A stretch of 64,000 bases of DNA from Ranitomeya variabilis. Taxonomy: Eukaryota; Chordata; Amphibia; Anura; Dendrobatidae. A model generated the notes under the pieces. It had not been told where the DNA came from and made no database searches. It saw only the letters and a program-made list of their open reading frames with translations. The stretch covers positions 846,028,514 through 846,092,513 of the forward strand of contig NC_135232.1 of assembly GCF_051348905.1 (NCBI RefSeq), read 5' to 3'. The stretch's first letter is position 1; the number at the start of each line of letters is the position of its first letter. Of this stretch, positions 18,621-31,450 are shown one piece after another. The position numbers were made by a program, and so were the translations under genes.

Positions 18621-19224
18621 TCTTTTAAATTTCATCCTATCACTTTGTTTAAATTTCAGCTTGTGCTTTAAGTTAAGTTACATGCTTAGTTCACTCATTT
18701 GTTATTAAAAAATAAAAATGTTGCTTTTCTTCTAGATAGGAAAAGATACATTTGAATATGTCCAAACTGAATGCACGATGCTTTGCTTGATTTTGGCATT
18801 GTACAGTGATATTAAGCAGGAACATATGTTTCCCATAAAAAGCAAGCAGAACCAAAGTGAGTTCTACTTTTCTCTGTAGCACATGTGGCATCAACATTAT
18901 GAAAGACAATAAACATCAGTACTGAGCTGTACGTATGTGAATTCAGCTTTGGAGAAAGCTAAATCAATTGCTTGATGTTGCAGCTCCACCTGCTTGTAAC
19001 TGCACAAGTCTGATAGCTTTTCACTGGGCTGAGTGCTCAACACTGCTCTTTCCCATTTTCCTATGCATAGAGTTAAAAAAGAGATGTAACCTGACACCTC
19101 ATTGTGCTGGCAGACAGTGTTGACTTTGATTTTGAGTTTGCACAGTGACATAAAGAAAGCAGCATATCTTAGGGTACAGGTCGATGAATAGGAAAAAAAA
19201 TGTACAAACTTTTTTCTGGAGAGG

Positions 19225-19297
19225 GCCTGGGTAGCTCAGTCGGTAGAGCATCAGACTTTTAATCTGAGGGTCCAGGGTTCAAGTCCCTGTTCAGGCG
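19225..19297 (+). tRNA. tRNA-Lys-TTT: tRNA-Lys (UUU), consensus body (copy 29)
   Basis: Consensus body, short linker, TCTTTT; pairs with copy 34 in the 5-unit repeat. Confidence 0.95.
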
Positions 19298-19906
19298 TCT
19301 TTTAAATTTCATCCTATCACTTTGTTTAAATTTCAGCTTGTGCTTTAAGTTAAGTTACATGCTTAGTTCACTCATTTGTTATTAAAAAATAAAAATGTTG
19401 CTTTTCTTCTAGATAGGAAAAGATACATTTGAATATGTCCAAACTGAATGCACGATGCTTTGCTTGATTTTGGCATTGTACAGTGATATTAAGCAGGAAC
19501 ATATGTTTCCCATAAAAAGCAAGCAGAACCAAAGTGAGTTCTACTTTTCTCTGTAGCACATGTGGCATCAACATTATGAAAGACAATAAACATCAGTACT
19601 GAGCTGTACGTATGTGAATTCAGCTTTGGAGAAAGCTAAATCAATTGCTTGATGTTGCAGCTCCACCTGCTTGTAACTGCACAAGTCTGATAGCTTTTCA
19701 CTGGGCTGAGTGCTCAACACTGCTCTTTCCCATTTTCCTATGCATAGAGTTAAAAAAGAGATGTAACCTGACACCTCATTGTGCTGGCAGTGTTGACTTT
19801 GATTTTGAGTTTGCACAGTGACATAAAGAAAGCAGCATATCTTAGGGTACAGATCGATGAATAGGAAGAGAATCTTAAAAAATGTACAAACTTTTTTCTG
19901 GAAAGG

Positions 19907-19979
19907 GCCTGGGTAGCTCAGTCGGTAGAGCATCAGACTTTTAATCTGAGGGTCCAGGGTTCAAGTCCCTGTTCAGGCG
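19907..19979 (+). tRNA. tRNA-Lys-TTT: tRNA-Lys (UUU), consensus body (copy 30)
   Basis: Consensus body with GGAAAGG before it and TTGTATTA after; pairs with copy 35. Confidence 0.95.
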
Positions 19980-20587
19980 TCTTTTAAATTTCATCCTATC
20001 ACTTTGTTTAAATTTCAGCTTGTGCTTTAAGTTAAGTTACATGCTTAGTTCACTCATTTGTATTAAAAAATAAAAATGTTGCTTTTCTTCTAGATAGGAA
20101 AAGATACATTTGAATATGTCCAAACTGAATGCACGATGCTTTGCTTGATTTTGGCATTGTACAGTGATATTAAGCAGGAACATATGTTTCCCATAAAAAG
20201 CAAGCAGAACCACAGTGAGTTCTACTTTTCTCTGTAGCACATGTGGCATCAACATTATGAAAGACAATAAACATCAGTACTGAGCTGTACGTATGTGAAT
20301 TCAGCTTTGGAGAAAGCTAAATCAATTGCTTGATGTTGCAGCTCCACCTGCTTGTAACTGCACAAGTCTGATAGCTTTTCACTGGGCTGAGTGCTCAACA
20401 CTGCTCTTTCCCATTTTCCTATGCATAGAGTTAAAAAAGAGATGTAACCTGACACCTCATTGTGCTGGCAGTGTTGACTTTGATTTTGAGTTTGCACAGT
20501 GACATAAAGAAAGCAGCATATCTTAGGGTACAGATCGATGAATAGGAAGAGAATCTTAAAAAATGTACAAACTTTTTTCTGGAGAGG

Positions 20588-20660
20588 GCCTGGGTAGCTC
20601 AGTCGGTAGAGCATCAGACTTTTAATCTGAGGGTCCAGGGTTCAAGTCCCTGTTCAGGCG
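20588..20660 (+). tRNA. tRNA-Lys-TTT: tRNA-Lys (UUU), consensus body (copy 31)
   Basis: Consensus body; the downstream tract is an uninterrupted A12 (the usual T is lost), shared with copies 36, 43 and 63. Confidence 0.95.
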
Positions 20661-21264
20661 TCTTTTAAATTTCATCCTATCACTTTGTTTAAATTTCAGC
20701 TTGTGCTTTAAGTTAAGTTACATGCTTAGTTCACTCATTTGTTATTAAAAAAAAAAAATGTTGCTTTTCTTCTAGATAGGAAAAGATACATTTGAATATG
20801 TCCAAACTGAATGCACGATGCTTTGCTTGATTTTGGCATTGTACAGTGATATTAAGCAGGAACATATGTTTCCCATAAAAAGCAAGCAGAACCAAAGTGA
20901 GTTCTACTTTTCTCTGTAGCACATGTGGCATCAACATTATGAAAGACAATAAACATCAGTACTGAGCTGTACGTATGTGAATTCAGCTTTGGAGAAAGCT
21001 AAATCAATTGCTTGATGTTGCAGCTCCACCTGCTTGTAACTGCACAAGTCTGATAGCTTTTCACTGGGCTGAGTGCTCAACACTGCTCTTTCCCATTTTC
21101 CTATGCATAGAGTTAAAAAAGAGATGTAACCTGACACCTCATTGTGCTGGCAGACAGTGTTGACTTTGATTTTGAGTTTGCACAGTGACATAAAGAAAGC
21201 AGCATATCTTAGGGTACAGGTCGATGAATAGGAAAAAAAATGTACAAACTTTTTTCTGGAGAGG

Positions 21265-21337
21265 GCCTGGGTAGCTCAGTCGGTAGAGCATCAGACTTTT
21301 AATCTGAGGGTCCAGGGTTCAAGTCCCTGTTCAGGCG
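21265..21337 (+). tRNA. tRNA-Lys-TTT: tRNA-Lys (UUU), consensus body (copy 32)
   Basis: Consensus body, short linker, TCTTTT; pairs with copy 37. Confidence 0.95.
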
Positions 21338-21941
21338 TCTTTTAAATTTCATCCTATCACTTTGTTTAAATTTCAGCTTGTGCTTTAAGTTAAGTTACAT
21401 GCTTAGTTCACTCATTTGTTATTAAAAAATAAAAATGTTGCTTTTCTTCTAGATAGGAAAAGATACATTTGAATATGTCCAAACTGAATGCACGATGCTT
21501 TGCTTGATTTTGGCATTGTACAGTGATATTAAGCAGGAACATATGTTTCCCATAAAAAGCAAGCAGAACCAAAGTGAGTTCTACTTTTCTCTGTAGCACA
21601 TGTGGCATCAACATTATGAAAGACAATAAACATCAGTACTGAGCTGTACGTATGTGAATTCAGCTTTGGAGAAAGCTAAATCAATTGCTTGATGTTGCAG
21701 CTCCACCTGCTTGTAACTGCACAAGTCTGATAGCTTTTCACTGGGCTGAGTGCTCAACACTGCTCTTTCCCATTTTCCTATGCATAGAGTTAAAAAAGAG
21801 ATGTAACCTGACACCTCATTGTGCTGGCAGACAGTGTTGACTTTGATTTTGAGTTTGCACAGTGACATAAAGAAAGCAGCATATCTTAGGGTACAGGTCG
21901 ATGAATAGGAAAAAAAATGTACAAACTTTTTTCTGGAGAGG

Positions 21942-22014
21942 GCCTGGGTAGCTCAGTTGGTAGAGCATCAGACTTTTAATCTGAGGGTCCAGAGTTCAAG
22001 TCCCTGTTCAGGCG
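21942..22014 (+). tRNA. tRNA-Lys-TTT: tRNA-Lys (UUU), variant T17 + A52 (copy 33)
   Basis: Third and last copy of the T17+A52 gene, 3,394 bp after copy 28. It lies just outside the 13.6-kb duplicated block, so it was not copied further. Confidence 0.8.
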
Positions 22015-22618
22015 TCTTTTAAATTTCATCCTATCACTTTGTTTAAATTTCAGCTTGTGCTTTAAGTTAAGTTACATGCTTAGTTCACTCATTTGTTATT
22101 AAAAAATAAAAATGTTGCTTTTCTTCTAGATAGGAAAAGATACATTTGAATATGTCCAAACTGAATGCACGATGCTTTGCTTGATTTTGGCATTGTACAG
22201 TGATATTAAGCAGGAACATATGTTTCCCATAAAAAGCAAGCAGAACCAAAGTGAGTTCTACTTTTCTCTGTAGCACATGTGGCATCAACATTATGAAAGA
22301 CAATAAACATCAGTACTGAGCTGTACGTATGTGAATTCAGCTTTGGAGAAAGCTAAATCAATTGCTTGATGTTGCAGCTCCACCTGCTTGTAACTGCACA
22401 AGTCTGATAGCTTTTCACTGGGCTGAGTGCTCAACACTGCTCTTTCCCATTTTCCTATGCATAGAGTTAAAAAAGAGATGTAACCTGACACCTCATTGTG
22501 CTGGCAGACAGTGTTGACTTTGATTTTGAGTTTGCACAGTGACATAAAGAAAGCAGCATATCTTAGGGTACAGGTCGATGAATAGGAAAAAAAATGTACA
22601 AACTTTTTTCTGGAGAGG

Positions 22619-22691
22619 GCCTGGGTAGCTCAGTCGGTAGAGCATCAGACTTTTAATCTGAGGGTCCAGGGTTCAAGTCCCTGTTCAGGCG
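22619..22691 (+). tRNA. tRNA-Lys-TTT: tRNA-Lys (UUU), consensus body (copy 34)
   Basis: Consensus body, short linker, TCTTTT. Confidence 0.95.
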
Positions 22692-23300
22692 TCTTTTAAA
22701 TTTCATCCTATCACTTTGTTTAAATTTCAGCTTGTGCTTTAAGTTAAGTTACATGCTTAGTTCACTCATTTGTTATTAAAAAATAAAAATGTTGCTTTTC
22801 TTCTAGATAGGAAAAGATACATTTGAATATGTCCAAACTGAATGCACGATGCTTTGCTTGATTTTGGCATTGTACAGTGATATTAAGCAGGAACATATGT
22901 TTCCCATAAAAAGCAAGCAGAACCAAAGTGAGTTCTACTTTTCTCTGTAGCACATGTGGCATCAACATTATGAAAGACAATAAACATCAGTACTGAGCTG
23001 TACGTATGTGAATTCAGCTTTGGAGAAAGCTAAATCAATTGCTTGATGTTGCAGCTCCACCTGCTTGTAACTGCACAAGTCTGATAGCTTTTCACTGGGC
23101 TGAGTGCTCAACACTGCTCTTTCCCATTTTCCTATGCATAGAGTTAAAAAAGAGATGTAACCTGACACCTCATTGTGCTGGCAGTGTTGACTTTGATTTT
23201 GAGTTTGCACAGTGACATAAAGAAAGCAGCATATCTTAGGGTACAGATCGATGAATAGGAAGAGAATCTTAAAAAATGTACAAACTTTTTTCTGGAAAGG

Positions 23301-23373
23301 GCCTGGGTAGCTCAGTCGGTAGAGCATCAGACTTTTAATCTGAGGGTCCAGGGTTCAAGTCCCTGTTCAGGCG
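23301..23373 (+). tRNA. tRNA-Lys-TTT: tRNA-Lys (UUU), consensus body (copy 35)
   Basis: Consensus body, GGAAAGG flank, TTGTATTA and CCACAGT markers in the following spacer. Confidence 0.95.
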
Positions 23374-23981
23374 TCTTTTAAATTTCATCCTATCACTTTG
23401 TTTAAATTTCAGCTTGTGCTTTAAGTTAAGTTACATGCTTAGTTCACTCATTTGTATTAAAAAATAAAAATGTTGCTTTTCTTCTAGATAGGAAAAGATA
23501 CATTTGAATATGTCCAAACTGAATGCACGATGCTTTGCTTGATTTTGGCATTGTACAGTGATATTAAGCAGGAACATATGTTTCCCATAAAAAGCAAGCA
23601 GAACCACAGTGAGTTCTACTTTTCTCTGTAGCACATGTGGCATCAACATTATGAAAGACAATAAACATCAGTACTGAGCTGTACGTATGTGAATTCAGCT
23701 TTGGAGAAAGCTAAATCAATTGCTTGATGTTGCAGCTCCACCTGCTTGTAACTGCACAAGTCTGATAGCTTTTCACTGGGCTGAGTGCTCAACACTGCTC
23801 TTTCCCATTTTCCTATGCATAGAGTTAAAAAAGAGATGTAACCTGACACCTCATTGTGCTGGCAGTGTTGACTTTGATTTTGAGTTTGCACAGTGACATA
23901 AAGAAAGCAGCATATCTTAGGGTACAGATCGATGAATAGGAAGAGAATCTTAAAAAATGTACAAACTTTTTTCTGGAGAGG

Positions 23982-24054
23982 GCCTGGGTAGCTCAGTCGG
24001 TAGAGCATCAGACTTTTAATCTGAGGGTCCAGGGTTCAAGTCCCTGTTCAGGCG
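23982..24054 (+). tRNA. tRNA-Lys-TTT: tRNA-Lys (UUU), consensus body (copy 36)
   Basis: Consensus body, A12 tract downstream. The left edge of the 13.6-kb duplication falls in or just after this unit. Confidence 0.95.
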
Positions 24055-24658
24055 TCTTTTAAATTTCATCCTATCACTTTGTTTAAATTTCAGCTTGTGC
24101 TTTAAGTTAAGTTACATGCTTAGTTCACTCATTTGTTATTAAAAAAAAAAAATGTTGCTTTTCTTCTAGATAGGAAAAGATACATTTGAATATGTCCAAA
24201 CTGAATGCACGATGCTTTGCTTGATTTTGGCATTGTACAGTGATATTAAGCAGGAACATATGTTTCCCATAAAAAGCAAGCAGAACCAAAGTGAGTTCTA
24301 CTTTTCTCTGTAGCACATGTGGCATCAACATTATGAAAGACAATAAACATCAGTACTGAGCTGTACGTATGTGAATTCAGCTTTGGAGAAAGCTAAATCA
24401 ATTGCTTGATGTTGCAGCTCCACCTGCTTGTAACTGCACAAGTCTGATAGCTTTTCACTGGGCTGAGTGCTCAACACTGCTCTTTCCCATTTTCCTATGC
24501 ATAGAGTTAAAAAAGAGATGTAACCTGACACCTCATTGTGCTGGCAGACAGTGTTGACTTTGATTTTGAGTTTGCACAGTGACATAAAGAAAGCAGCATA
24601 TCTTAGGGTACAGGTCGATGAATAGGAAAAAAAATGTACAAACTTTTTTCTGGAGAGG

Positions 24659-24731
24659 GCCTGGGTAGCTCAGTCGGTAGAGCATCAGACTTTTAATCTG
24701 AGGGTCCAGGGTTCAAGTCCCTGTTCAGGCG
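24659..24731 (+). tRNA. tRNA-Lys-TTT: tRNA-Lys (UUU), consensus body (copy 37)
   Basis: Consensus body, short linker. First gene of the left 13.6-kb block; its mate is copy 57. Confidence 0.95.
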
Positions 24732-25335
24732 TCTTTTAAATTTCATCCTATCACTTTGTTTAAATTTCAGCTTGTGCTTTAAGTTAAGTTACATGCTTAG
24801 TTCACTCATTTGTTATTAAAAAATAAAAATGTTGCTTTTCTTCTAGATAGGAAAAGATACATTTGAATATGTCCAAACTGAATGCACGATGCTTTGCTTG
24901 ATTTTGGCATTGTACAGTGATATTAAGCAGGAACATATGTTTCCCATAAAAAGCAAGCAGAACCAAAGTGAGTTCTACTTTTCTCTGTAGCACATGTGGC
25001 ATCAACATTATGAAAGACAATAAACATCAGTACTGAGCTGTACGTATGTGAATTCAGCTTTGGAGAAAGCTAAATCAATTGCTTGATGTTGCAGCTCCAC
25101 CTGCTTGTAACTGCACAAGTCTGATAGCTTTTCACTGGGCTGAGTGCTCAACACTGCTCTTTCCCATTTTCCTATGCATAGAGTTAAAAAAGAGATGTAA
25201 CCTGACACCTCATTGTGCTGGCAGACAGTGTTGACTTTGATTTTGAGTTTGCACAGTGACATAAAGAAAGCAGCATATCTTAGGGTACAGGTCGATGAAT
25301 AGGAAAAAAAATGTACAAACTTTTTTCTGGAGAGG

Positions 25336-25408
25336 GCCTGGGTAGCTCAGTCGGTAGAGCATCAGACTTTTAATCTGAGGGTCCAGGGTTCAAGTCCCTG
25401 TTCAGGCG
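25336..25408 (+). tRNA. tRNA-Lys-TTT: tRNA-Lys (UUU), consensus body (copy 38)
   Basis: Consensus body, short linker; mate is copy 58. Confidence 0.95.
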
Positions 25409-26012
25409 TCTTTTAAATTTCATCCTATCACTTTGTTTAAATTTCAGCTTGTGCTTTAAGTTAAGTTACATGCTTAGTTCACTCATTTGTTATTAAAAAA
25501 TAAAAATGTTGCTTTTCTTCTAGATAGGAAAAGATACATTTGAATATGTCCAAACTGAATGCACGATGCTTTGCTTGATTTTGGCATTGTACAGTGATAT
25601 TAAGCAGGAACATATGTTTCCCATAAAAAGCAAGCAGAACCAAAGTGAGTTCTACTTTTCTCTGTAGCACATGTGGCATCAACATTATGAAAGACAATAA
25701 ACATCAGTACTGAGCTGTACGTATGTGAATTCAGCTTTGGAGAAAGCTAAATCAATTGCTTGATGTTGCAGCTCCACCTGCTTGTAACTGCACAAGTCTG
25801 ATAGCTTTTCACTGGGCTGAGTGCTCAACACTGCTCTTTCCCATTTTCCTATGCATAGAGTTAAAAAAGAGATGTAACCTGACACCTCATTGTGCTGGCA
25901 GACAGTGTTGACTTTGATTTTGAGTTTGCACAGTGACATAAAGAAAGCAGCATATCTTAGGGTACAGGTCGATGAATAGGAAAAAAAATGTACAAACTTT
26001 TTTCTGGAGAGG

Positions 26013-26085
26013 GCCTGGGTAGCTCAGTCGGTAGAGCATCAGACTTTTAATCTGAGGGTCCAGGGTTCAAGTCCCTGTTCAGGCA
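26013..26085 (+). tRNA. tRNA-Lys-TTT: tRNA-Lys (UUU), discriminator variant A73 (copy 39)
   Basis: A73, otherwise consensus, T4 exit; mate is copy 59. It recurs 4,075 bp on as copy 45. Confidence 0.85.
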
Positions 26086-26694
26086 TCTTTTAAATTTCAT
26101 CCTATCACTTTGTTTAAATTTCAGCTTGTGCTTTAAGTTAAGTTACATGCTTAGTTCACTCATTTGTTATTAAAAAATAAAAATGTTGCTTTTCTTCTAG
26201 ATAGGAAAAGATACATTTGAATATGTCCAAACTGAATGCACGATGCTTTGCTTGATTTTGGCATTGTACAGTGATATTAAGCAGGAACATATGTTTCCCA
26301 TAAAAAGCAAGCAGAACCAAAGTGAGTTCTACTTTTCTCTGTAGCACATGTGGCATCAACATTATGAAAGACAATAAACATCAGTACTGAGCTGTACGTA
26401 TGTGAATTCAGCTTTGGAGAAAGCTAAATCAATTGCTTGATGTTGCAGCTCCACCTGCTTGTAACTGCACAAGTCTGATAGCTTTTCACTGGGCTGAGTG
26501 CTCAACACTGCTCTTTCCCATTTTCCTATGCATAGAGTTAAAAAAGAGATGTAACCTGACACCTCATTGTGCTGGCAGTGTTGACTTTGATTTTGAGTTT
26601 GCACAGTGACATAAAGAAAGCAGCATATCTTAGGGTACAGATCGATGAATAGGAAGAGAATCTTAAAAAATGTACAAACTTTTTTCTGGAAAGG

Positions 26695-26767
26695 GCCTGG
26701 GTAGCTCAGTCGGTAGAGCATCAGACTTTTAATCTGAGGGTCCAGGGTTCAAGTCCCTGTTCAGGCG
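26695..26767 (+). tRNA. tRNA-Lys-TTT: tRNA-Lys (UUU), consensus body (copy 40)
   Basis: Consensus body with GGAAAGG flank and TTGTATTA spacer; mate is copy 60. Confidence 0.95.
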
Positions 26768-27375
26768 TCTTTTAAATTTCATCCTATCACTTTGTTTAAA
26801 TTTCAGCTTGTGCTTTAAGTTAAGTTACATGCTTAGTTCACTCATTTGTATTAAAAAATAAAAATGTTGCTTTTCTTCTAGATAGGAAAAGATACATTTG
26901 AATATGTCCAAACTGAATGCACGATGCTTTGCTTGATTTTGGCATTGTACAGTGATATTAAGCAGGAACATATGTTTCCCATAAAAAGCAAGCAGAACCA
27001 CAGTGAGTTCTACTTTTCTCTGTAGCACATGTGGCATCAACATTATGAAAGACAATAAACATCAGTACTGAGCTGTACGTATGTGAATTCAGCTTTGGAG
27101 AAAGCTAAATCAATTGCTTGATGTTGCAGCTCCACCTGCTTGTAACTGCACAAGTCTGATAGCTTTTCACTGGGCTGAGTGCTCAACACTGCTCTTTCCC
27201 ATTTTCCTATGCATAGAGTTAAAAAAGAGATGTAACCTGACACCTCATTGTGCTGGCAGTGTTGACTTTGATTTTGAGTTTGCACAGTGACATAAAGAAA
27301 GCAGCATATCTTAGGGTACAGATCGATGAATAGGAAGAGAATCTTAAAAAATGTACAAACTTTTTTCTGGAGAGG

Positions 27376-27448
27376 GCCTGGGTAGCTCAGTCGGTAGAGC
27401 ATCAGACTTTTAATCTGAGGGTCCAGGGTTCAAGTCCCTGTTCAGGCG
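27376..27448 (+). tRNA. tRNA-Lys-TTT: tRNA-Lys (UUU), consensus body, mosaic unit (copy 41)
   Basis: Consensus gene with a TCTTTT exit joined to the A11-TTGTGGC spacer type that elsewhere goes with TCTTTC. The unit looks recombinant, with the join within about 90 bp of the gene. Mate is copy 61. Confidence 0.95.
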
Positions 27449-28052
27449 TCTTTTAAATTTCATCCTATCACTTTGTTTAAATTTCAGCTTGTGCTTTAAG
27501 TTAAGTTACATGCTTAGTTCACTCATTTGTTATTAAAAAAAAAAATTGTGGCTTTTCTTCTAGATAGGAAAAGATACATTTGATTATGTCCAAACTGAAT
27601 GCACGATGCTTTGCTTGATTTTTGCATTGTACAGTGATATTAAGCAGGAACATATGTTTCCCATAAAAAGCAAGCAGAACCAAAGTGAGTTCTACTTTTC
27701 TCTGTAGCACATGTGGCATCAACATTATGAAAGACAATAAACATCAGTACTGAGCTGTACGTATGTGAATTCAGCTTTGGAGAAAGCTAAATCAATTGCT
27801 TGATGTTGCAGCTCCACCTGCTTGTAACTGCACAAGTCTGATAGCTTTTCACTGGGCTGAGTGCTCAACACTGCTCTTTCCCATTTTCCTATGCATAGAG
27901 TTAAAAAAGAGATGTAACCTGACACCTCATTGTGCTGGCAGACAGTGTTGACTTTGATTTTGAGTTTGCACAGTGACATAAAGAAAGCAGCATATCTTAG
28001 GGTACAGGTCAATGAATAGGAAAAAAAATGTACAAACTTTTTTCTGGAGAGG

Positions 28053-28125
28053 GCCTGGGTAGCTCAGTCGGTAGAGCATCAGACTTTTAATCTGAGGGTC
28101 CAGGGTTCAAGTCCCTGTTCAGGCG
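28053..28125 (+). tRNA. tRNA-Lys-TTT: tRNA-Lys (UUU), consensus body (copy 42)
   Basis: Consensus body; preceded by the rare GGTCAATG change and followed by CTCTTTTG for CTCATTTG. Mate is copy 62, with the same two changes. Confidence 0.95.
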
Positions 28126-28733
28126 TCTTTTAAATTTCATCCTATCACTTTGTTTAAATTTCAGCTTGTGCTTTAAGTTAAGTTACATGCTTAGTTCACT
28201 CTTTTGTATTAAAAAATAAAAATGTTGCTTTTCTTCTAGATAGGAAAAGATACATTTGAATATGTCCAAACTGAATGCACGATGCTTTGCTTGATTTTGG
28301 CATTGTACAGTGATATTAAGCAGGAACATATGTTTCCCATAAAAAGCAAGCAGAACCACAGTGAGTTCTACTTTTCTCTGTAGCACATGTGGCATCAACA
28401 TTATGAAAGACAATAAACATCAGTACTGAGCTGTACGTATGTGAATTCAGCTTTGGAGAAAGCTAAATCAATTGCTTGATGTTGCAGCTCCACCTGCTTG
28501 TAACTGCACAAGTCTGATAGCTTTTCACTGGGCTGAGTGCTCAACACTGCTCTTTCCCATTTTCCTATGCATAGAGTTAAAAAAGAGATGTAACCTGACA
28601 CCTCATTGTGCTGGCAGTGTTGACTTTGATTTTGAGTTTGCACAGTGACATAAAGAAAGCAGCATATCTTAGGGTACAGATCGATGAATAGGAAGAGAAT
28701 CTTAAAAAATGTACAAACTTTTTTCTGGAGAGG

Positions 28734-28806
28734 GCCTGGGTAGCTCAGTCGGTAGAGCATCAGACTTTTAATCTGAGGGTCCAGGGTTCAAGTCCCTGTT
28801 CAGGCG
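28734..28806 (+). tRNA. tRNA-Lys-TTT: tRNA-Lys (UUU), consensus body (copy 43)
   Basis: Consensus body, A12 tract downstream; mate is copy 63. Confidence 0.95.
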
Positions 28807-29410
28807 TCTTTTAAATTTCATCCTATCACTTTGTTTAAATTTCAGCTTGTGCTTTAAGTTAAGTTACATGCTTAGTTCACTCATTTGTTATTAAAAAAAA
28901 AAAATGTTGCTTTTCTTCTAGATAGGAAAAGATACATTTGAATATGTCCAAACTGAATGCACGATGCTTTGCTTGATTTTGGCATTGTACAGTGATATTA
29001 AGCAGGAACATATGTTTCCCATAAAAAGCAAGCAGAACCAAAGTGAGTTCTACTTTTCTCTGTAGCACATGTGGCATCAACATTATGAAAGACAATAAAC
29101 ATCAGTACTGAGCTGTACGTATGTGAATTCAGCTTTGGAGAAAGCTAAATCAATTGCTTGATGTTGCAGCTCCACCTGCTTGTAACTGCACAAGTCTGAT
29201 AGCTTTTCACTGGGCTGAGTGCTCAACACTGCTCTTTCCCATTTTCCTATGCATAGAGTTAAAAAAGAGATGTAACCTGACACCTCATTGTGCTGGCAGA
29301 CAGTGTTGACTTTGATTTTGAGTTTGCACAGTGACATAAAGAAAGCAGCATATCTTAGGGTACAGGTCGATGAATAGGAAAAAAAATGTACAAACTTTTT
29401 TCTGGAGAGG

Positions 29411-29483
29411 GCCTGGGTAGCTCAGTCGGTAGAGCATCAGACTTTTAATCTGAGGGTCCAGGGTTCAAGTCCCTGTTCAGGCG
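29411..29483 (+). tRNA. tRNA-Lys-TTT: tRNA-Lys (UUU), consensus body (copy 44)
   Basis: Consensus body, short linker; mate is copy 64. Confidence 0.95.
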
Positions 29484-30087
29484 TCTTTTAAATTTCATCC
29501 TATCACTTTGTTTAAATTTCAGCTTGTGCTTTAAGTTAAGTTACATGCTTAGTTCACTCATTTGTTATTAAAAAATAAAAATGTTGCTTTTCTTCTAGAT
29601 AGGAAAAGATACATTTGAATATGTCCAAACTGAATGCACGATGCTTTGCTTGATTTTGGCATTGTACAGTGATATTAAGCAGGAACATATGTTTCCCATA
29701 AAAAGCAAGCAGAACCAAAGTGAGTTCTACTTTTCTCTGTAGCACATGTGGCATCAACATTATGAAAGACAATAAACATCAGTACTGAGCTGTACGTATG
29801 TGAATTCAGCTTTGGAGAAAGCTAAATCAATTGCTTGATGTTGCAGCTCCACCTGCTTGTAACTGCACAAGTCTGATAGCTTTTCACTGGGCTGAGTGCT
29901 CAACACTGCTCTTTCCCATTTTCCTATGCATAGAGTTAAAAAAGAGATGTAACCTGACACCTCATTGTGCTGGCAGACAGTGTTGACTTTGATTTTGAGT
30001 TTGCACAGTGACATAAAGAAAGCAGCATATCTTAGGGTACAGGTCGATGAATAGGAAAAAAAATGTACAAACTTTTTTCTGGAGAGG

Positions 30088-30160
30088 GCCTGGGTAGCTC
30101 AGTCGGTAGAGCATCAGACTTTTAATCTGAGGGTCCAGGGTTCAAGTCCCTGTTCAGGCA
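30088..30160 (+). tRNA. tRNA-Lys-TTT: tRNA-Lys (UUU), discriminator variant A73 (copy 45)
   Basis: A73 with consensus remainder; mate is copy 65. Confidence 0.85.
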
Positions 30161-30769
30161 TCTTTTAAATTTCATCCTATCACTTTGTTTAAATTTCAGC
30201 TTGTGCTTTAAGTTAAGTTACATGCTTAGTTCACTCATTTGTTATTAAAAAATAAAAATGTTGCTTTTCTTCTAGATAGGAAAAGATACATTTGAATATG
30301 TCCAAACTGAATGCACGATGCTTTGCTTGATTTTGGCATTGTACAGTGATATTAAGCAGGAACATATGTTTCCCATAAAAAGCAAGCAGAACCAAAGTGA
30401 GTTCTACTTTTCTCTGTAGCACATGTGGCATCAACATTATGAAAGACAATAAACATCAGTACTGAGCTGTACGTATGTGAATTCAGCTTTGGAGAAAGCT
30501 AAATCAATTGCTTGATGTTGCAGCTCCACCTGCTTGTAACTGCACAAGTCTGATAGCTTTTCACTGGGCTGAGTGCTCAACACTGCTCTTTCCCATTTTC
30601 CTATGCATAGAGTTAAAAAAGAGATGTAACCTGACACCTCATTGTGCTGGCAGTGTTGACTTTGATTTTGAGTTTGCACAGTGACATAAAGAAAGCAGCA
30701 TATCTTAGGGTACAGATCGATGAATAGGAAGAGAATCTTAAAAAATGTACAAACTTTTTTCTGGAAAGG

Positions 30770-30842
30770 GCCTGGGTAGCTCAGTCGGTAGAGCATCAGA
30801 CTTTTAATCTGAGGGTCCAGGGTTCAAGTCCCTGTTCAGGCG
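30770..30842 (+). tRNA. tRNA-Lys-TTT: tRNA-Lys (UUU), consensus body (copy 46)
   Basis: Consensus body, GGAAAGG flank, TTGTATTA spacer; mate is copy 66. Confidence 0.95.
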
Positions 30843-31450
30843 TCTTTTAAATTTCATCCTATCACTTTGTTTAAATTTCAGCTTGTGCTTTAAGTTAAGT
30901 TACATGCTTAGTTCACTCATTTGTATTAAAAAATAAAAATGTTGCTTTTCTTCTAGATAGGAAAAGATACATTTGAATATGTCCAAACTGAATGCACGAT
31001 GCTTTGCTTGATTTTGGCATTGTACAGTGATATTAAGCAGGAACATATGTTTCCCATAAAAAGCAAGCAGAACCACAGTGAGTTCTACTTTTCTCTGTAG
31101 CACATGTGGCATCAACATTATGAAAGACAATAAACATCAGTACTGAGCTGTACGTATGTGAATTCAGCTTTGGAGAAAGCTAAATCAATTGCTTGATGTT
31201 GCAGCTCCACCTGCTTGTAACTGCACAAGTCTGATAGCTTTTCACTGGGCTGAGTGCTCAACACTGCTCTTTCCCATTTTCCTATGCATAGAGTTAAAAA
31301 AGAGATGTAACCTGACACCTCATTGTGCTGGCAGTGTTGACTTTGATTTTGAGTTTGCACAGTGACATAAAGAAAGCAGCATATCTTAGGGTACAGATCG
31401 ATGAATAGGAAGAGAATCTTAAAAAATGTACAAACTTTTTTCTGGAGAGG

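Larger units (their letters stand above)
18548..25335 (+). repeat. 5-unit higher-order repeat, two copies, period 3,394 bp
   Basis: Copies 28-32 and 33-37 match in order: T17+A52 gene, consensus, TTGTATTA unit, A12-tract unit, consensus. Copies 24-27 match copies 28-31 at a 2,717-bp offset apart from the T44 gene and the A12 tract, so a 4-unit step came before or beside the 5-unit step. Confidence 0.75.
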
